Under the pieces are notes generated by a model that saw only the letters and a program-made list of their open reading frames with translations, was not told the DNA's origin and did no database searches. A stretch of 7,515 nucleotides of DNA from an uncultured Eubacteriales bacterium (GTDB lineage Bacteria > Bacillota > Clostridia > Oscillospirales > Oscillospiraceae). Both the position numbers and the translations under genes were made by a program. Shown here piece by piece: positions 1 through 5,983 of the stretch; the first letter of the stretch is position 1, and every line of letters begins with the position of its first letter. The stretch is from assembly GCA_900540635.1 (NCBI GenBank), contig UQGU01000083.1, positions 1-7,515 of the forward strand. The letters run 5' to 3'.

Positions 1-35
1 AGCTATGTTAGATTCAATTCGCTGCGCGACGCACC

Positions 36-76
36 GCCCGAAGGGGAAGCTTTTTAACCGTAGGGGAGCCTTTTTA
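36..76. repeat. Two 19-bp repeat units at the esterase 3' end
   Basis: Positions 36-54 (GCCCGAAGGGGAAGCTTTT) match by 18 of 19 bases the units at 2062-2099. A more diverged unit (14 of 19) lies at 56-74. The last T of the second unit is also the first base of the TTA that reads as the TAA stop of the minus-strand esterase gene. This is the edge of the palindromic intergenic element seen in full at 1891-2099. The window starts too close to show the rest. Bases 1-35 show nothing recognisable beyond a likely continuation of the element. Confidence 0.6.
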
Positions 77-826
77 CCCCAGCAGCCAGGGCAGATAGGT
101 CTGCACCATCTTGTGCCACCAGGGCCAGTCGTGGTTCACATCCAACCCCCAGTATTCAAACCGGGTGTGGATGCCCTTACGGCAGCAGACCTCGTCTAAG
201 CGGCGGGTGCTCTCCAAAAGCACATCCTCCCAGGCCCCCTGACCCACCACGATCAGGGACTTCTGGCTGTTGTAAAGGCCCATATAGGGGTGATCTGCGG
301 GCATGTTGTTCAGGTACAGCACGGGGCAGTTGTTGTAGACCAGATCGTCGCAGTAGTCGCCAAAGAACTCCTTGTTGTCGTACAGGCCGGAGATGGCGAA
401 GCAGCCGTCGAACAGGTCCGGGCGGCGGTAATAGAGGTTCGCCGCGTGCATGGCCCCCATGGAGCAGCCGAAGGTCATAATTCCCTGATCATACCCGTTG
501 CGCGCTCCGGAGAGATGGCGGATGTAGGGCACCAGCTCGTCTACAATGTAGTGGTACCACCGCTCGTGGTTTTCGATGCGCCAGCGGTTGTCCGCCCCCA
601 GGGCCGCCCAGGCCTCGTTGTCGATGGAATCGGCGCAGTAGACCGTGCATTTGCCGCTTTCGATCCAGGGGGACCAGGTCTCTGGCATGTGGTTGCCCTC
701 AAAGTCAAAAAACCGCCCCCCCTGGCAGGGGAAAAACAGCACGGGCTTTCCGCAGGAGCCGTAGACCTTGAACTCCATGTCCCGGTTCAGGTTTGCGCTG
801 TAGTGCTTGAAATAACGTACTTCCAT
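74..826 (-). CDS. Alpha/beta-hydrolase esterase family protein
   Basis: The protein is 250 residues with no signal peptide or membrane segment, so it is probably a cytoplasmic serine esterase of the putative-esterase family (PF00756 type, the fold of esterase D and enterochelin esterase). The nucleophile is Ser122 in the elbow G-C-S-M-G (120-124). His232 in the motif NHDWPWW is the likely catalytic histidine. The acid is probably Glu200 or Asp201, in GAWED after a beta strand. The substrate cannot be told from sequence. The start chosen is ATG at 826, with CGGAG about 8 bases upstream. A longer reading frame to 949 would run through the TTGACAG inverted repeat and encodes low-complexity sequence, so it is rejected. 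The gene lies 197 bp downstream of a second esterase gene on the same strand and probably depends on that gene's promoter, because I see no convincing promoter of its own. The TAA stop overlaps an intergenic repeat unit. Confidence 0.85.
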   Translation of the reverse strand: MEVRYFKHYSANLNRDMEFKVYGSCGKPVLFFPCQGGRFFDFEGNHMPETWSPWIESGKCTVYCADSIDNEAWAALGADNRWRIENHERWYHYIVDELVPYIRHLSGARNGYDQGIMTFGCSMGAMHAANLYYRRPDLFDGCFAISGLYDNKEFFGDYCDDLVYNNCPVLYLNNMPADHPYMGLYNSQKSLIVVGQGAWEDVLLESTRRLDEVCCRKGIHTRFEYWGLDVNHDWPWWHKMVQTYLPWLLG

Positions 827-869
827 ATGAATACTCCGTTTATTTGATAAATTAGAGCTTGCGGGGGAC

Positions 870-991
870 GAGTTGACAGTTGACAGTGTACAGTTGACAG
901 TTATGGTGTCCCTCCGGGACAAATTGAATTTTCGCTCTTTCATTCCCAATAATTCTTTAACTGTTAACTGTCAATTGTCAACTGTCAACTC
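870..991. repeat. Inverted repeat of TTGACAG heptads
   Basis: Two 34-bp arms, 870-903 and 958-991, are inverted copies matching at 30 of 34 positions. They are separated by 54 bp. Each arm is built from tandem TTGACAG/TTAACAG heptads. The spacer holds a smaller hairpin, TGTCCC-TCC-GGGACA (907-921). There is no U-run after the stem in the minus direction, so it is not a classic intrinsic terminator between the two esterase genes. It may be a MITE-like or heptad-type intergenic repeat. In DNA it can form a cruciform, and in the transcript a long hairpin. Confidence 0.85.
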
Positions 992-1023
992 ATAAGCAAC
1001 CCAAGATTTGCGATTTTCTTACC

Positions 1024-1779
1024 TTAAACGTCCAGGCACTCCATAAAAATCGGCACCTGGTTGGCCCAGCTGGCTTCGCAGTGGGTGCCGTCTGGGACGA
1101 TGCGGAAGGTGAGGTTCACCCGCTTGGTCATCAGCAGATGGGCGGTGGAGAACAGAGCCTCGGCGTTGGCCGCGTGGTTGAACATCTCCTTGGCGCCGTA
1201 GTCCAGGTAAATACAGGTGTCCCGGCGGATGTGCGCCCGGGCGATGAGCTCCAGAATTTTCCCCGGGGCGACCCACAGGCTGGGGCTCAGGCAGGCGGCC
1301 CGCTGGAATACACTGTTAAAGGCGGTCGCGGCGTACAGCGCCATGAGCCCGCCCATGGAAGAGCCGGCGATCATGGTGTTCTCCCGGTCCGGCAGTGTGC
1401 GGTAGGTCTCGTCGATATAGGGCTTCAGCTCCTTGATGAGCCAGTGCATATATTGCTTGCCCCGGCCCTTGATGCGGCCCAGCTCGGAATTCTCGAAGGT
1501 GAAGGGGCTGTACTCCTCCAGCCGGCCGCTGCTCTCCCGGTTGCATTCAATAGCCACCAGGATCAGCTCCCGTTCGCTTTCCAGCATATAGCCCTCCATG
1601 CCCCAGGAGGTGCCGAAGGCAGCATCGTCATCAAAGAAAATGTTCTGCCCGTCAAAGAAGTACATGACGGGGTAGCGCCGTTCCGGATCTTCCCCATAGC
1701 TCTGGGGAACGTACACATAGGCCCGGCGGGTCTGGTCGCCGGACAGCTGGGGGATGGTCAAATTCCAAGTAATGATCAT
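1024..1779 (-). CDS. Alpha/beta-hydrolase esterase (enterochelin-esterase-like)
   Basis: The protein is 251 residues, cytoplasmic, with an intact serine-hydrolase layout. The oxyanion-hole region is FFDGQNIF (41-48), and the nucleophile Ser141 lies in G-S-S-M-G (139-143). An acid candidate sits in YLDYGAKE (Asp193 or Glu198). The catalytic histidine His233 lies in GTHCEASW, close to the H-x-E-x-x-W signature of PF00756 carbohydrate and siderophore esterases. The substrate is unknown; acyl esters of sugars or siderophores are plausible from the family. ATG 1779 is chosen because TTGGAGGAC lies just upstream. An in-frame ATG at 1815 lies before that ribosome site, inside the leader. This is the first gene of a probable two-gene transcript with the downstream esterase. 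The two proteins share fold and motif order but are clearly divergent, so a recent tandem duplication is unlikely. Confidence 0.88.
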   Translation of the reverse strand: MIITWNLTIPQLSGDQTRRAYVYVPQSYGEDPERRYPVMYFFDGQNIFFDDDAAFGTSWGMEGYMLESERELILVAIECNRESSGRLEEYSPFTFENSELGRIKGRGKQYMHWLIKELKPYIDETYRTLPDRENTMIAGSSMGGLMALYAATAFNSVFQRAACLSPSLWVAPGKILELIARAHIRRDTCIYLDYGAKEMFNHAANAEALFSTAHLLMTKRVNLTFRIVPDGTHCEASWANQVPIFMECLDV

Positions 1780-1796
1780 AAATAAGTCCTCCAAAA

Positions 1797-1813
1797 GGGG
1801 AAAAAAGTTCCCC
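1797..1813 (-). promoter_or_regulatory. Leader hairpin next to the esterase ribosome site
   Basis: In the minus-strand transcript GGGGAA and TTCCCC pair around a 5-base loop, followed by TTTT and then the GGAGG ribosome site. It resembles a miniature terminator or attenuator in the 5' leader. The stem is only 6 bp, so a regulatory role is an inference. Confidence 0.35.
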
Positions 1814-1829
1814 ACATATCTAGTATATT

Positions 1830-1858
1830 AGTATAGTTTGTATGTGTGCATTTGTCAA
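1830..1858 (-). promoter_or_regulatory. Sigma-A promoter of the esterase pair
   Basis: Read on the minus strand: TTGACA (1853-1858), a 17-bp spacer, then TATACT (1830-1835). That is a perfect -35 and a 5/6 -10 at optimal spacing. Transcription would start near 1823, leaving a leader of about 44 bases before the ATG at 1779. Confidence 0.8.
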
Positions 1859-1890
1859 GAAAGGATGTAAAAGCCCCAAGTTTCCTTCTT

Positions 1891-2099
1891 AACCTTCCCC
1901 TCCGGGGAAGGGGGACCGCCGCCGTAGGCGGTGGTGGAAGAGGGGCGTTTCGCAAGTGAGCGGTAGGTAGGTTGCGCGGATTTATTTTGCCGCTCTCGCC
2001 CATTAGGCCCCTCCTCAGTCTCGGCTAACGCCGAGCCAGCTCCCCCGAAGGGGAAGCTTTTGCCCAAAGGGGAAGCTTTTGCCCGGAGGGGAAGCTTTT
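1891..2099. repeat. Palindrome-rich intergenic repeat element
   Basis: This 209-bp stretch has no gene but many stems. AACCTTCCCC-TCC-GGGGAAGG begins at 1891. A 9-bp stem with a GTA loop lies at 1915-1935 (ACCGCC and GGCGGT arms). CTCGGC-TAAC-GCCGAG lies at 2020-2035. AGCTCCCC pairs with GGGGAAGCT around 2039-2058. It ends in three 19-bp tandem units at 2043-2061, 2062-2080 and 2081-2099 with core AAGGGGAAGCTTTT. The first stem recurs alone at 3989-4011 and the end units recur at 36-76, so this is a dispersed family, possibly MITE- or BIME-like. It separates the mutY-hisJ transcript from the esterase promoter. Some stems could terminate transcription on the plus strand (stem followed by TTTT), less clearly on the minus strand. 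Confidence 0.75.
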
Positions 2100-2887
2100 T
2101 ACTTGACCTTATGAAAAATCGGCTCCCGGTCCTGGAAGGTACACACGCAGCCGAAGATCTCAGAGAGCATCTCCGCTGCCTGGGTGCAGTACTGGCCTAC
2201 CCGGTCTGTCCGGTGGGCGTCGGAGCCCACGGTGACGATCTCGCCGCCAAGCTCTTTGAAGCGGCGGAACACATCCACGGTGGGCAGGAACCCCACGCTG
2301 CGGTCCACGCCGCTGGTGTTCATCTCCAGGCCCTTGCCCTTGCGCACCAGGACCTTCAGAATCTCCTCCATGATCTCCCGGTGGGCCTCAAAGGACAGGG
2401 GTGCCCGGACGGGGTTGAAGGGGGACTTCATGAGAAAGGTCATGTGGGCCAGAACGTCAAAGTCCTGGTGGGCGCTGACCATGGCCAGGGTCTGCTCCAG
2501 GAACCGGCTCTGGGCCTGGGCGGGGATTTTGTCCTGCCAGTACTCCTTAAAATAGACGTCTACCCCGTCCACAAAATGGACGCTGCCCAGCACAAAATCG
2601 TAGTGCCGCTGGCTCAGGCGCTGTAAAAGCAGGGACTGATTCCCATCCGTCAGGCCGAATTCCATGCCCCGCCGGATCTTCAGCCCCGGGACTTCCAGAT
2701 TGTCATACTCCAGACCGTACCGCTTCACGTCAAAGACCATGGTCTGCACCGCCGCCTGGGGGATAAAATCCACATGGTCCGTAAAGCAGATCTCCTTCAG
2801 CCCCCGGTCCCGGGCGGCCTGGGCCAGCTCCAGGCCCGTATTGTGCCCGTCGAAGGACACGATGGAGTGCATATGGTAGTCAAACAT
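2099..2887 (-). CDS. hisJ: Histidinol-phosphatase, PHP (HisJ) family
   Basis: The protein is 262 residues, the usual length for HisJ-type PHP-domain phosphatases, which hydrolyse L-histidinol phosphate in histidine synthesis. Metal-binding motifs appear in the family order: H-M-H at 5-7, T-D-H with His38, Glu76 in GMEFGL, His104 in GSVHFVDG, His148 in LAHMT, and Asp223 and His225 in GSDAHRTDRVG. All the expected ligands for a trinuclear metal site seem present. ATG 2887 follows GGAGGAGACAGAGC. It overlaps the last 8 bases of mutY, so translation is likely coupled. No other his gene is nearby, so the substrate is assigned by family only; another phosphorylated metabolite is possible. The TAA stop overlaps the terminal repeat unit at 2081-2099. 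Confidence 0.85.
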   Translation of the reverse strand: MFDYHMHSIVSFDGHNTGLELAQAARDRGLKEICFTDHVDFIPQAAVQTMVFDVKRYGLEYDNLEVPGLKIRRGMEFGLTDGNQSLLLQRLSQRHYDFVLGSVHFVDGVDVYFKEYWQDKIPAQAQSRFLEQTLAMVSAHQDFDVLAHMTFLMKSPFNPVRAPLSFEAHREIMEEILKVLVRKGKGLEMNTSGVDRSVGFLPTVDVFRRFKELGGEIVTVGSDAHRTDRVGQYCTQAAEMLSEIFGCVCTFQDREPIFHKVK

Positions 2888-3929
2888 GCTCTGTCTCCTC
2901 CCAGAACAGGCGGAACGCCGTGGGCAGCGCGGCCTGGGTGTCGATTTCCCCGGGGGTCATCCAGGTGAATTCCGGGGTCTTCTCCCGGACCTGGGCATAA
3001 ATGCCCCGCATTTCCCAGACGATGTGTGTGAAGATGTGCTTCCGGGTGATGCTCTTTTCCAGCTCCGAGGGCCGGAGACTCCAGTCACCCAGCAGCCCGA
3101 TGGCCGCCTCCGGCGTCAAGGTCCCCGGCACATTGGGGAATTCCCACAGCCCCGCCAGCAGGCCCTTAGGCGGCCGTCTGCGCAGGGCAAAGCAGCCGTC
3201 GCATTGCAGAATGAAAACCGTCTTCTCCTCCTGCCGCTTTTCCCGCTTGGGAAGCTTTGCGGGCAGGGCGGCGGCGGTGCCGTGGGCATAGCCAAGGCAA
3301 TGGGCCGCGCAGGGGCAGCGGGGGCAGTCCGGCGTCCGGTTGGGGCCGCAGACCGTGGCCCCCAGCTCCATCAGCGCCTGGGTGAACAGGCCCGCCTGGG
3401 CGGGGTAGACGGCTTCCAGGGCCTGGGTCACGGCTTGCTTCATTTCCGGGGTGTCGATGGGGGTGCCGTCGTCCCACAGCCGGGATACCACCCGCAGCAC
3501 ATTCCCGTCCACGGCGGGGGTGGGCAGGTCGAAGGCAATGGAGCAGATGGCCCCGGCGGTGTAGGGGCCGATGCCGGGCAGGCCGCGGACGCTGCCGTAG
3601 TCCCGGGGGAAGACCCCGCCATAGGCGGAAACGATCTGCTGGGCGGCCTTTTTCAGATTCCGCACCCGGCTGTAGTAGCCCAGGCCCTCCCAGAGCTTGT
3701 GCAGGGCGTCGTCGCCGCAGGCGGCAAGGGCGGGGATATCCGGCAGGGCGGCGAGAAAGCGGGTATAGTACCCCTTCACGGCCTCCACCCGGGTCTGCTG
3801 GAGCATGATCTCGGAGACCCAGATGTGGTAGGGATTCCGGTCCCGCCGCCAGGGAAGGTCCCGTTTGTTCTGTTCATACCAGGGCAGCAGCCATTGGGGC
3901 AGCTGCGGGGAAAGCGTTCGGGCGTCCAT
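2880..3929 (-). CDS. mutY: A/G-specific adenine glycosylase MutY
   Basis: The protein is 349 residues, normal for MutY, which removes adenine mispaired with 8-oxoguanine or guanine in base-excision repair. The N-terminal HhH-GPD domain has LPWR (25-28), the catalytic Glu40 in WVSEIMLQQTRV, the hairpin LPGIGPYTAGAI (117-128) and the catalytic Asp141 in PAVDGNVLRV. The 4Fe-4S ligands are Cys194, Cys202, Cys205 and Cys211, with spacing x7-x2-x5, one residue longer in the first gap than in E. coli MutY. A C-terminal NUDIX-like domain (about 235-345) that senses 8-oxoG has KGLLAGLWEFP and a KHIFTH loop. ATG 3929 follows AAAGGAGAG. The gene is the first in an operon with the hisJ-like gene and is divergent from the deacetylase gene. 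Confidence 0.95.
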   Translation of the reverse strand: MDARTLSPQLPQWLLPWYEQNKRDLPWRRDRNPYHIWVSEIMLQQTRVEAVKGYYTRFLAALPDIPALAACGDDALHKLWEGLGYYSRVRNLKKAAQQIVSAYGGVFPRDYGSVRGLPGIGPYTAGAICSIAFDLPTPAVDGNVLRVVSRLWDDGTPIDTPEMKQAVTQALEAVYPAQAGLFTQALMELGATVCGPNRTPDCPRCPCAAHCLGYAHGTAAALPAKLPKREKRQEEKTVFILQCDGCFALRRRPPKGLLAGLWEFPNVPGTLTPEAAIGLLGDWSLRPSELEKSITRKHIFTHIVWEMRGIYAQVREKTPEFTWMTPGEIDTQAALPTAFRLFWEETEHV

Positions 3930-3959
3930 AGGGCAGATCTCTCCTTTCGCGTTTTTCTA

Positions 3960-3983
3960 CTTCTATCATACCGCTTTTGTCAA
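3960..3983 (-). promoter_or_regulatory. Possible mutY promoter
   Basis: On the minus strand a perfect TTGACA (3978-3983) lies about 50 bases upstream of the mutY ATG. The -10 is unclear: TAGAAA fits at 18-bp spacing, while the better-looking TATGAT (3965-3970) is only 7 bp from the TTGACA. The -35 is clear and the rest is tentative. Confidence 0.4.
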
Positions 3984-3988
3984 GGGCG

Positions 3989-4011
3989 AACCTTCCCCTC
4001 CGGGGAAGGTT
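3989..4011. repeat. Perfect 10-bp-stem hairpin between divergent promoters
   Basis: AACCTTCCCC (3989-3998), loop TCC, then GGGGAAGGTT (4002-4011). The same left arm and loop start the larger element at 1891, so this is a solitary fragment of that family. It lies between the mutY -35 (minus) and the deacetylase promoter (plus) and could insulate the two. Confidence 0.75.
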
Positions 4012-4027
4012 AGGGAAAAAACGCCTG

Positions 4028-4056
4028 TTTACTTTTTATGGAATCCGGGCTATAAT
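4028..4056 (+). promoter_or_regulatory. Sigma-A promoter of the deacetylase gene
   Basis: TTTACT (4028-4033, 4/6 match), a 17-bp spacer, then a perfect TATAAT (4051-4056). The expected start is near 4063, about 25 bases before the TTG start codon. This placement also argues against the upstream in-frame ATG at 3977, which lies before the promoter. Confidence 0.7.
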
Positions 4057-4087
4057 CAATGCAGAAATAATTCAGGCGGTGATTCCT

Positions 4088-5593
4088 TTGAAAAAGTTGA
4101 TCAACACCCTCCTCCTGCTCTGCCTTTTGCTGACCCTGCCGGTGCTGGCCCGGGCCGAGGAGGCCCGGGATGTGACGAAAGAATGCACCTGCGCCCAGAG
4201 CACCGGCTTTTCGAATCCCGGGTCTGTTCTGGATGAGAAGCTCTGGTCCGTCAGCATATCGGCAACGGACGGCGGCGCGTTCTCCGTCACCGCGCCCGAA
4301 GGTCTGGGGAGCGCCTATCTGCTCTTCGATGAGGAATACGGTGAATATACCGTAACCGACGACGAAACCGGCACGGCGGTGACCGTGGATGCCGCCGGGA
4401 TACTCCACCACTATCTGGACCTGGAGGCTCTGTTCGGCCGCTGCCCCCAGGCCTTGACCTTCCGGTTTGAAGCGGGGCAGGTGAAAATCGCGGATCTGTA
4501 CCTCTTCACCCCCGGCCAGGTGCCGGACTGGGTGCAGCGCTGGGAGAAGCCCGTGGAAGACGGGGCGGACCTGGTGCTCTTCTCCACCCACTGCGACGAC
4601 GAGCAGCTCTTCTTTGCCGGGGTGCTGCCCTATTACGCCGGAGAGCTGGGCTATCGGGTGCAGGTGGTCTACCTGACGAACCACCGGAACCTGACCCATA
4701 TCCGCTGCCATGAGGCTCTGAACGGCCTCTGGGCCGTGGGGGTGCGGAATTACCCGGTGTTCGGCAGCTTCGCCGATTACTTCGCCAAAAGTGAAGAGGA
4801 CGAGCTGTCCATATTCTCGCAGCACGATGTCACCCAGGAGGACCTGCTGGGCTACGTCACGGAGCAGCTCCGCCGCTTCCGGCCCCTGGTGGCCCTGGGC
4901 CACGACCTGAACGGCGAATACGGCCACGGGGCGCATATGCTCTATGCGGACCTGCTGACCCAGGCCCTGGAGGCCGCCGCAGACGAGAGCCAATTTCCGG
5001 AGTCCGCCCGGCGCTACGGGGTCTGGGATACCCCCAAGACCTATCTGCACCTGTACGAGGAAAACCCCATCGTCATGGACTGGGACCGGCCCCTGAGCCG
5101 GTTTGACGGCATGTCCGCCTACCAGGTCACCAAGCAGCTGGGCTTCCCCTGCCACGCCAGCCAGACGGAGCAGTATTACTGGTATTTCAACTGGAACCTG
5201 GGCACCGAGGACCACGCCACGGACATCCGCCGCTACAGCCCCTGCAACTACGGCCTCTACCGCTCCACCGTGGGGGAGGATGTGGAGAAGAACGACTTCT
5301 TCGAAAACCTGCTGACCTACGATCAGCAGGCCCAGGCAGAGGCGGAGGCAAAGGCGGCCGAGGAGGCCCGCCTGGCGGAAGAGGCCCGTCAGGCAGAAGA
5401 AGAGGCCGCCCGTCAGGCGGAGGAAGCCCGCCGCGCCAGTGAGGCCGCCGAAAGCCGGGCCGCCGCCGAGACGACCCAGCCTGCGCCCCAGGCCCAGGAA
5501 GCCCCCGGCAGAGGCGCCCTCCTCGCCATCCTGGCCGCCGCCCTGCTCCTGACCGCCGGGGCCGCCTGGATGCTTCTGCACAAACAAAAATAA
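4088..5593 (+). CDS. Secreted, membrane-anchored PIG-L (LmbE-like) deacetylase
   Basis: The protein is 501 residues, read from TTG 4088. The ribosome site AGGCGGTGAT (one mismatch to AGGAGGTGAT) lies just upstream, and translation gives a textbook signal peptide: MKKL, a hydrophobic core, then ARA with likely cleavage after residue 23. Residues 24-155 are an uncharacterised N-terminal region. The PIG-L domain begins near 160 with STHCDDEQLFF. His168 and Asp171 are likely zinc ligands, Asp170 the base, and H-x-x-H at 280-283 (NGEYGHGAH) supplies the third ligand, by analogy with MshB-type enzymes. Cys169 replaces the usual proline of HPDDE. Residues 412-461 are an Ala/Glu/Arg-rich probable coiled coil, followed by a Pro/Gln linker and a transmembrane helix (476-497) with a basic tail. 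The catalytic domain would therefore sit outside the membrane, probably removing N-acetyl groups from an envelope or environmental amino sugar; the substrate is unknown. An ATG at 3977 would put the repeat hairpin into the protein. Confidence 0.88.
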   Translation: MKKLINTLLLLCLLLTLPVLARAEEARDVTKECTCAQSTGFSNPGSVLDEKLWSVSISATDGGAFSVTAPEGLGSAYLLFDEEYGEYTVTDDETGTAVTVDAAGILHHYLDLEALFGRCPQALTFRFEAGQVKIADLYLFTPGQVPDWVQRWEKPVEDGADLVLFSTHCDDEQLFFAGVLPYYAGELGYRVQVVYLTNHRNLTHIRCHEALNGLWAVGVRNYPVFGSFADYFAKSEEDELSIFSQHDVTQEDLLGYVTEQLRRFRPLVALGHDLNGEYGHGAHMLYADLLTQALEAAADESQFPESARRYGVWDTPKTYLHLYEENPIVMDWDRPLSRFDGMSAYQVTKQLGFPCHASQTEQYYWYFNWNLGTEDHATDIRRYSPCNYGLYRSTVGEDVEKNDFFENLLTYDQQAQAEAEAKAAEEARLAEEARQAEEEAARQAEEARRASEAAESRAAAETTQPAPQAQEAPGRGALLAILAAALLLTAGAAWMLLHKQK

Positions 5594-5618
5594 TTTTCCC
5601 GATTCCGGCAAAAACTGC

Positions 5619-5647
5619 TTGACAATTCTGTTCCCCTGTGCTACTAT
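5619..5647 (+). promoter_or_regulatory. tRNA-Arg promoter
   Basis: Perfect TTGACA (5619-5624), a 17-bp spacer, and TACTAT (5642-5647, 4/6 to TATAAT). The start would be near 5654, giving a precursor leader of about 17 bases before the mature tRNA at 5671. Confidence 0.65.
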
Positions 5648-5670
5648 ATCTAAGCGTTCAGCGAACGTAT

Positions 5671-5747
5671 GCGCCAGTAGCTCAGTTGGATAGAGTGACT
5701 GACTACGAATCAGTAGGTCGGGGGTTCGAGTCCCTTCTGGCGTACCA
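5671..5747 (+). tRNA. tRNA-Arg (anticodon ACG)
   Basis: A complete 77-base cloverleaf. The acceptor GCGCCAG (5671-5677) pairs with CTGGCGT (5737-5743), with G-U at the end pair. The D stem is GCTC/GAGT. The anticodon stem is ACTGA (5698-5702)/TCAGT (5710-5714), with loop CTACGAA and anticodon ACG at 5705-5707. The T stem is GGGGG/CCCTT around TTCGAGT. Discriminator A is followed by an encoded CCA. The A at position 34 would be edited to inosine to read CGU, CGC and CGA codons. The D-stem G-U and the two G-U pairs in the T stem are weak but tolerable. It is a single-gene transcript with its own promoter and terminator. Confidence 0.96.
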
Positions 5748-5805
5748 AAAAAGAGGTCATCCTTTCAGGATGGCCTCTTTTTTGGTACATCAGTTGGGAC
5801 TCGAA
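5725..5805. repeat. 38-bp inverted repeat joining tRNA 3' end and terminator
   Basis: Left arm 5725-5762 covers the tRNA T loop, acceptor 3' strand, CCA and the terminator's 5' stem. Right arm 5768-5805 is its inverted copy, 33 of 38 matching, around the loop TTTCA. The outer part of the right arm (GGTACATCAG through GGGACTCGAA) is thus a degenerate reverse copy of the tRNA 3' end. Both strands accordingly translate to the similar shadow peptide YQKRGHP. Confidence 0.85.
5747..5783 (+). terminator. Intrinsic terminator of tRNA-Arg
   Basis: A 16-bp stem, AAAAAAGAGGTCATCC (5747-5762) with GGATGGCCTCTTTTTT (5768-5783), one G-U pair, loop TTTCA, ending in six T. It begins on the last A of the tRNA CCA. 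The symmetric A and T runs mean it could also act on the minus strand. Confidence 0.9.
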
Positions 5806-5830
5806 AGGGCGGCGGCAGCGCAGCTGCCGT

Positions 5831-5857
5831 AAAAAAGAGTCCGGTGGACTCTTTTTT
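5831..5857. terminator. Second, bidirectional terminator-like hairpin
   Basis: AAAAAAGAGTCC (5831-5842), loop GGT, GGACTCTTTTTT (5846-5857): a perfect 12-bp stem with a T-run on both strands. It lies 48 bp after the tRNA terminator and could back it up, or stop minus-strand transcription. Its core AGTCC-GGT-GGACT recurs at 5943-5955 and, with a C in the loop, at 7159-7171. Confidence 0.7.
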
Positions 5858-5874
5858 AGCCCGTGGGAGAGTCC

Positions 5875-5920
5875 CTTTCCTTTCAGACGCATCCCATTAG
5901 GGATGTGGATGAAAGGAAAG
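5875..5920. repeat. Long stem-loop in the gap before the KilA-N gene
   Basis: CTTTCCTTTCA (5875-5885) pairs with TGAAAGGAAAG (5910-5920). After an internal loop, CATCCC pairs with GGGATG. That is an 11-bp plus a 6-bp stem. It is part of the gene-free, hairpin-rich stretch 5784-6120. Confidence 0.65.
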
Positions 5921-5934
5921 CCCCCTGCGGTACA

Positions 5935-5983
5935 GCCCTGCCAGTCCGGTGGACTGCCGCCAAACGCCGGCTGGACGGCGTTT
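5935..5983. repeat. 49-bp direct repeat, left copy
   Basis: From GCCCTGCCAGTCC through ACGGCGTTT. It matches 7151-7199 at 47 of 49 bases. It holds two hairpins, CAGTCC-GGT-GGACTG and AAACGCC-(8)-GGCGTTT. The pair brackets the KilA-N gene at an offset of 1216 bp. Confidence 0.9.

Noticed and set aside
290..847. 185-codon and similar (1081-1785) plus-strand frames
   Set aside because: They are antisense to the two esterase genes, which have catalytic triad motifs and ribosome sites.
827..949. N-terminal extension of the downstream esterase
   Set aside because: The extension translates the TTGACAG inverted repeat, and the ATG at 826 has its own ribosome site and begins family-like sequence.
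2886..4013. 375-codon open frame on the plus strand
   Set aside because: It is antisense to mutY, which has intact catalytic and cluster motifs. The shadow product is low-complexity and motif-free.
4010..5611. 533-codon open frame on the minus strand
   Set aside because: It is antisense to the deacetylase gene, has Gly/Leu/Val/Gln-rich composition typical of GC-rich shadow frames, and has no family motif or ribosome site.
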